DNA of 64,000 nucleotides from Chryseobacterium panacisoli (GTDB taxonomy: Bacteria > Bacteroidota > Bacteroidia > Flavobacteriales > Weeksellaceae), in contig NZ_VTRU01000001.1 of the NCBI RefSeq assembly GCF_008274625.1, forward strand, positions 558,001-622,000, read 5' to 3'. Position numbers and translations under genes: made by a program. The notes under the pieces are model-generated. The model was not told the origin of the DNA. It made no database searches and worked only from the letters and a program-made list of their open reading frames with translations. Below, piece by piece: positions 60,497 to 64,000 of this stretch. Within the stretch, counting starts at the first letter, position 1; every line of letters begins with the position of its first letter.

Positions 60497-61108
60497 ATGG
60501 CAAAAATATTAAAAATTTACCCAGACAACCCACAGGAAAATCTTGTGAATGAGGTTATTAAAACTTTAAATAATGGCGGGCTGATTATCTATCCTTCTGA
60601 TACGATATATGCCTTAGGCTGTAATATTTTTGATATAAAAGCCATGGAAAAACTTGCTCAGCTCAAAAAAATGAAGCTTGAGAAGTCAAAATTTTCTATT
60701 ATCTGTAATGATCTAAGCCATCTATCTGACTTTACAAGACCAATTGATACCTCGATTTTTAGATTTCTGAAAAGTCATCTTCCCGGGCCATTCACTTTTA
60801 TCCTTGAAGCAAACAAAAATTTACCTTTGGCCTATAAAGGTCATAAAACGATTGGCATCCGTGTTCCGGATCACCCGATTCCGCAACTGATCGTTGAAAA
60901 ACTGGGACACCCTATTGCTTCCACTTCTATTAAAGATGATGATGAAATCATTGAATATTCTACCGATCCTGAGCTGATTGCTGAGAAATATGATCATTTG
61001 GTAGATATTGTCATTGATTCAGGATATGGAGATAATGTGGCATCCACTATTGTAGACCTTACTTCCGGAGAACCGGAGATTATCCGTCAGGGAAAAGGAA
61101 TTATTTAA
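60497..61108 (+). CDS. L-threonylcarbamoyladenylate synthase (Sua5/YciO/YrdC family)
   Basis: The 203-residue protein opens MAKILKIYPDNPQENLVNEVI and shows the YrdC-type KxR/SxN nucleotide-binding features (GGLIIYPSDTIYALGC; KKMKLEKSKFSIICNDLSHL; GPFTFILEANKNLP; TIGIRVPDHPIPQLIVEKLG). It would make threonylcarbamoyl-AMP for the t6A modification of ANN-decoding tRNAs, using threonine, bicarbonate and ATP. The short form lacks a Sua5 C-terminal domain. It is closest to YciO/YrdC types, so a role other than t6A is possible. It heads a same-strand run with a CPBP protease, yaaA and prmC. Confidence 0.85.
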   Translation: MAKILKIYPDNPQENLVNEVIKTLNNGGLIIYPSDTIYALGCNIFDIKAMEKLAQLKKMKLEKSKFSIICNDLSHLSDFTRPIDTSIFRFLKSHLPGPFTFILEANKNLPLAYKGHKTIGIRVPDHPIPQLIVEKLGHPIASTSIKDDDEIIEYSTDPELIAEKYDHLVDIVIDSGYGDNVASTIVDLTSGEPEIIRQGKGII

Positions 61109-61147
61109 TTCAAAATATAAAAATTGGAGGTTTAGGGTTATTGGATT

Positions 61148-61849
61148 ATGGAGGTTAATGGGAAATATTCTATAGGAATCTTACTCACATTTGTGCTTTT
61201 GGCTGCAGCAATGCTTTATTCTTTTCCTGTTATTACTCTGATTACGGGAATAAAAGGAATTACAGCAACCAGTTTTTTTCTTAGCAGGATTGTAATCTGG
61301 ATCGTTTTGCTCATCGTATTTCTGTATAGTATAGTTATTGAGAAAGGTTCATTTTTATTAAAAAAAGAAAATTCTTATTCTGTATTATTTTATATTAAAG
61401 CAGTTCTGAGCCTATACTTCATCTGTTTAATTGGCGGAGCAGTCCTGAATGCAATAATCCTGTTTTTTATCCCTGAAAAAATAAGTGATAAGCTTCTTAA
61501 TCTTGTACCTGTTTTTAGAAACAATTATTTCTTAATTATTTCCACGTGCCTTACGGCTGCTGTTGCAGAAGAATTCCTGATGCGGGGCTATATACAGCCA
61601 AGGATTGAAAAAATTTACAATAATCCGACTTCAGGAATTATTATTTCTGCCATTTTATTTGGAATTTTGCACAGCACTTACGGTACTATAGGCCAGGTTC
61701 TCGGGCCTTTCTTTATTGGAATTGTTTTTGCCCTGTTTTATAAACGCTATTCAAATATTAAAATTCTGATCATCTGTCATTTTATGATTGATTTCATCTC
61801 TCTGATGGCTCTGAATTTTATTAATATTAAACATTTATCTGTATTTTAA
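61148..61849 (+). CDS. CPBP-family intramembrane metalloprotease
   Basis: The 233 residues have about six hydrophobic segments. The CPBP (Abi) motifs are EEFLMRGYIQPRI (Glu-Glu and Arg) at about 139-151, GILHSTYG (His) about 30 residues later, and HFMIDFI (His-Asp-like) near 215. This matches Rce1-type CAAX/bacteriocin-processing proteases of the inner membrane. The substrate is unknown. It is separated from yaaA by four bases. Confidence 0.88.
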   Translation: MEVNGKYSIGILLTFVLLAAAMLYSFPVITLITGIKGITATSFFLSRIVIWIVLLIVFLYSIVIEKGSFLLKKENSYSVLFYIKAVLSLYFICLIGGAVLNAIILFFIPEKISDKLLNLVPVFRNNYFLIISTCLTAAVAEEFLMRGYIQPRIEKIYNNPTSGIIISAILFGILHSTYGTIGQVLGPFFIGIVFALFYKRYSNIKILIICHFMIDFISLMALNFINIKHLSVF

Positions 61850-61853
61850 CATT

Positions 61854-62612
61854 ATGAAAATTATAACATCTCCTGCAAAATTAATGAACGTAGATAACTC
61901 AACGGACCTGTTGAAGTCTTCTACCCCCAGATTCATTGAAGAAGCAGCATTTATACAGTCTTATTTAAAAGAAAAATCTCCGAAATATCTTTCCGAGCTG
62001 ATGGAAATATCATCCAAACTGGCTGATGAAAACTGGGAAAGAAATCAAAAATGGAAACCCAAACCTACTGCTAAAGAATCTGCTCCGGCTATGTTTGCTT
62101 TTACAGGAGAAGTTTACAGAGGACTGGATGCCAAAACCCTGGATAAAAATGCGGTAGACTACCTGCAGAAAAACTACAGAATGCTTTCCGGGCTTTATGG
62201 TCTGCTGAAACCTTCTGATAAAGTAATGCTTTACAGGCTGGAAATGGGACGTCCTTTTGAGTTTGATCAATACAAAAACCTGTATGGATTCTGGAGAGAA
62301 AAGATTACAGAACAACTGAATTCTGAGATGAAAAAAGGAGAAATACTTCTTCACCTTGCCAGCAATGAATATGGAAAAGTAATCGACAGAAAAAAGCTGA
62401 ATCATAAAGTGATCGATTTTGATTTTTACGAATTAAAAGAAGGAAAACTGAAAACTATCGTTGTATACACCAAGCATGCAAGAGGCCTTGTGGTAAGATT
62501 TTGTGCTGAAACTAACGCTAAAACCCTGGAAGATGTAAAAGCATTCAACTATGAGGGGTACAGAATTGATGAAGAGAAGTCTACAGATACTAAACTGGTT
62601 TTTACAAGATAA
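61854..62612 (+). CDS. yaaA: Peroxide stress protein YaaA (DUF328)
   Basis: The protein has 252 residues. Family hallmarks are MKIITSPAKLMN at the start, FTGEVYRGLDAKTL near 82-95, LYGLLKPSDKVMLYRLEMG near 121-139, and the closing YTKHARGLVVRFCAET. In Escherichia coli YaaA lowers free iron after peroxide exposure and binds DNA. It ends directly against the prmC start, so the two genes are translationally linked. Confidence 0.93.
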   Translation: MKIITSPAKLMNVDNSTDLLKSSTPRFIEEAAFIQSYLKEKSPKYLSELMEISSKLADENWERNQKWKPKPTAKESAPAMFAFTGEVYRGLDAKTLDKNAVDYLQKNYRMLSGLYGLLKPSDKVMLYRLEMGRPFEFDQYKNLYGFWREKITEQLNSEMKKGEILLHLASNEYGKVIDRKKLNHKVIDFDFYELKEGKLKTIVVYTKHARGLVVRFCAETNAKTLEDVKAFNYEGYRIDEEKSTDTKLVFTR

Positions 62613-63461
62613 ATGACGATTTCAGCATTTAAAAAATATTTCAAAACAGAACTTTCCGGTCTTTACACTGAATCGGAAAGTATTTTTTTATCTTCCCTAT
62701 TCATCCATCAGATCGTAGGTTTTGATCATTTCCAGCAAAGAAGATTTTCTGAGCAGGAACTTCTGACAGATGATGAAGAAAAACTTGGTCACCTGGTTTC
62801 AGAACTTAAAACAGGAAGACCTTATCAACAGATTCTCGGAGAAACTGAGTTTTATGGGATGAAGTTCTTTGTGGATGAAAACGTACTCATTCCCCGCCCT
62901 GAAACAGAAGAGCTGCTGGAAATTGCGATCAGAGAGATTCAACGTTTAAAGCTTAATATTCCGAGATTAAAGATTCTGGATATAGGAACCGGCAGTGGAG
63001 TGATTCCTCTGGTTTTAAAGAAACATTTTCCTGAAGCTATAGTTTCATCGATAGATTTTTCTGAAAAAGCACTGGAGACTGCCCGAAAAAATGCAGATTA
63101 TCATCAATTGGAAATACAATTCATTCATGCTGATTATCTCCATTTTGAGCCAATTGAAAGCTTTGATATTATTATTTCAAATCCGCCGTATATAGGTATT
63201 GAAGAAGAGATTGAAATTGCGGATTCTGTGAAAGAATTTGAGCCTAAAATGGCTCTTTTCTCCCCTACTTCCGATGCTCTGATCTTTTACAAAAAAATAG
63301 CAGAAGATGCTAAGAAGCATCTGAATGAGGACGGGCTTTTGTTTTTAGAAATCAATCAGAAATTAGGTCCGGAAACCTTGGAACTCTATCAATATTTCTC
63401 TAACGCTCAATTATTGAAGGATTTATCTGAAAATGACAGGTTCATTTATGGAAGAAAATAA
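62613..63461 (+). CDS. prmC: Peptide chain release factor N5-glutamine methyltransferase
   Basis: The 282-residue protein has the HemK/PrmC plan: a helical N-terminal domain (RPYQQILGETEFYGMKFFVDENVLIPRPETEELL) followed by the SAM site LKILDIGTGSGVIPLVLKK near 126-144 and the NPPY substrate motif in IIISNPPYIG near 194-203. It methylates the Gln of the GGQ loop of release factors. It follows yaaA with no gap. Confidence 0.95.
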   Translation: MTISAFKKYFKTELSGLYTESESIFLSSLFIHQIVGFDHFQQRRFSEQELLTDDEEKLGHLVSELKTGRPYQQILGETEFYGMKFFVDENVLIPRPETEELLEIAIREIQRLKLNIPRLKILDIGTGSGVIPLVLKKHFPEAIVSSIDFSEKALETARKNADYHQLEIQFIHADYLHFEPIESFDIIISNPPYIGIEEEIEIADSVKEFEPKMALFSPTSDALIFYKKIAEDAKKHLNEDGLLFLEINQKLGPETLELYQYFSNAQLLKDLSENDRFIYGRK

Positions 63462-63488
63462 GTAATTTTGCTTCCAGACCCTTAACCT

Positions 63489-64000
63489 ATGAAAACTTTG
63501 ATATGGAATACCTTCATTGGTATTTCCCTGATTCTGTCGTTAACATCCTGCAAACAGCATCCTCAGGATGTTGTGAATGAATATTATAAGAAAGGAGAAT
63601 TCAACGGCTCTGTTCTGATTGTGAAAGACGGCAGGATGGTATGTGATACTGCCCTGGGTTTCCGCAATATTGAAAAAAGGCTCCGGTCTGATAAAAATAC
63701 TTCTTTTTATATTGCCTCTCTCAGCAAGGCTTTTACTGCGGCAGCGATTATGATTTCAGAGCAAAAAGGTTTGTTGAAGCTGGATGATAAGGCTTCTCAG
63801 TTCATTGAACTTCCTGAATATGCTGAAAATATCACCATCAGGCAGCTTTTGCACCATACATCGGGAATCAGTGATTATGAGAATTTATTTTCGAAAAAAG
63901 GATTAACCAATAAGGAAGTGATTGACTGGCTGTTTAGTCTTAAAAATCTTGATTTCACTCCTGACAGTAAGTTTAAATACAGCAACAGCGGATATATCAT
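63489..64000 (+). CDS. Serine hydrolase (beta-lactamase/PBP4*-type), cut by the window edge
   Basis: The first 170 residues are visible. A lipoprotein signal (ISLILSLTSCKQ, lipobox Cys near 22) is followed by the beta-lactamase fold opening GEFNGSVLIVKDGRMVCD. The active site S-L-S-K (Ser-x-x-Lys) is in YIASLSKAFTAAA, then LLKLDDKASQFIELPEYA, HHTSGISDYENL, and the second motif Y-S-N in KFKYSNSGYI at the edge. It would be an outer-membrane-anchored esterase or D,D-peptidase type enzyme. The rest lies outside. It follows prmC by 27 bases. Confidence 0.88.
   Translation, partial: MKTLIWNTFIGISLILSLTSCKQHPQDVVNEYYKKGEFNGSVLIVKDGRMVCDTALGFRNIEKRLRSDKNTSFYIASLSKAFTAAAIMISEQKGLLKLDDKASQFIELPEYAENITIRQLLHHTSGISDYENLFSKKGLTNKEVIDWLFSLKNLDFTPDSKFKYSNSGYI

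Overview
The window looks like a chromosomal segment of a Bacteroidota bacterium of the family Weeksellaceae/Flavobacteriaceae, most like Chryseobacterium. The DNA is visibly A+T-rich, and Shine-Dalgarno sites are largely absent. About nineteen genes or operons have a TAnnTTTG box just upstream, which is the known Bacteroidota -7 promoter element. Several families are typical of the group: GLPGLI proteins, DUF4476, type IX secretion (T9SS) C-terminal domains, BlaR1-like M56 proteins, KTSC and J-domain proteins. No prophage, transposase, CRISPR array or rRNA gene was seen; this is core-like chromosome with small accessory patches.

Layout. 1-3.6 kb: a cyanophycin module, with cphA (cut by the window edge) divergent from cphB, an acidic unknown protein and an isoaspartyl peptidase, then a YtxH-like protein. 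3.7-7.5 kb: a methyltransferase, a GNAT protein and three paralogous PH-SHOCT proteins, two with an N-terminal Cys4 finger. 7.7-10.7 kb: hisS, an HRDC protein, a short SSB, and an XRE regulator whose N-terminus appears frameshifted. 10.9-20.9 kb: an O-methyltransferase, an arginase-family/HPP/zinc-ribbon/epimerase run, nudK, DUF2306, a VOC protein, several secreted unknowns, an aspartic protease-like protein and a J-KTSC fusion. 21-27.4 kb: a TetR-controlled tripartite RND efflux operon with a readable promoter and operators.

27.6-38.4 kb: an S1-like protein, an outer-membrane-like gene broken by a stop codon in its signal peptide, DUF4476, lpdA, a cupin, a glycosyltransferase, a membrane PH protein and recQ, divergent from kdsD-tatC. 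38.6-45.3 kb: three exported metallopeptidases in a row (reprolysin-like with T9SS tail, M1, M61). 45.5-50.4 kb: an orphan sensor kinase with a PBP4-type peptidase, pepE with a Cys-rich unknown, and a TPR protein. 50.7-57.9 kb: a YdeI/DUF1905 protein behind a heptanucleotide repeat, transaldolase, two GLPGLI proteins around an acetyltransferase, and an M56-BlaI pair whose operator lies on the promoter. 58-64 kb: a GNAT protein, a 2OG-Fe(II) oxygenase with an Ada-like zinc protein, four tandem initiator tRNAs, an operon-like run of a Sua5-type synthase, a CPBP protease, yaaA and prmC, and a truncated serine hydrolase.

The clearest functional groups are nitrogen storage and mobilisation (cphA, cphB, isoaspartyl peptidase), envelope export and proteolysis, drug efflux, and translation (hisS, tRNA-fMet, Sua5, PrmC). 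No single locus is obviously a new system. The best candidates for something undescribed are the PH-SHOCT array, the oxygenase/Ada-like pair, and the M56-BlaI/GLPGLI neighbourhood. Product calls rest on motifs and remembered family features; no database search was run.
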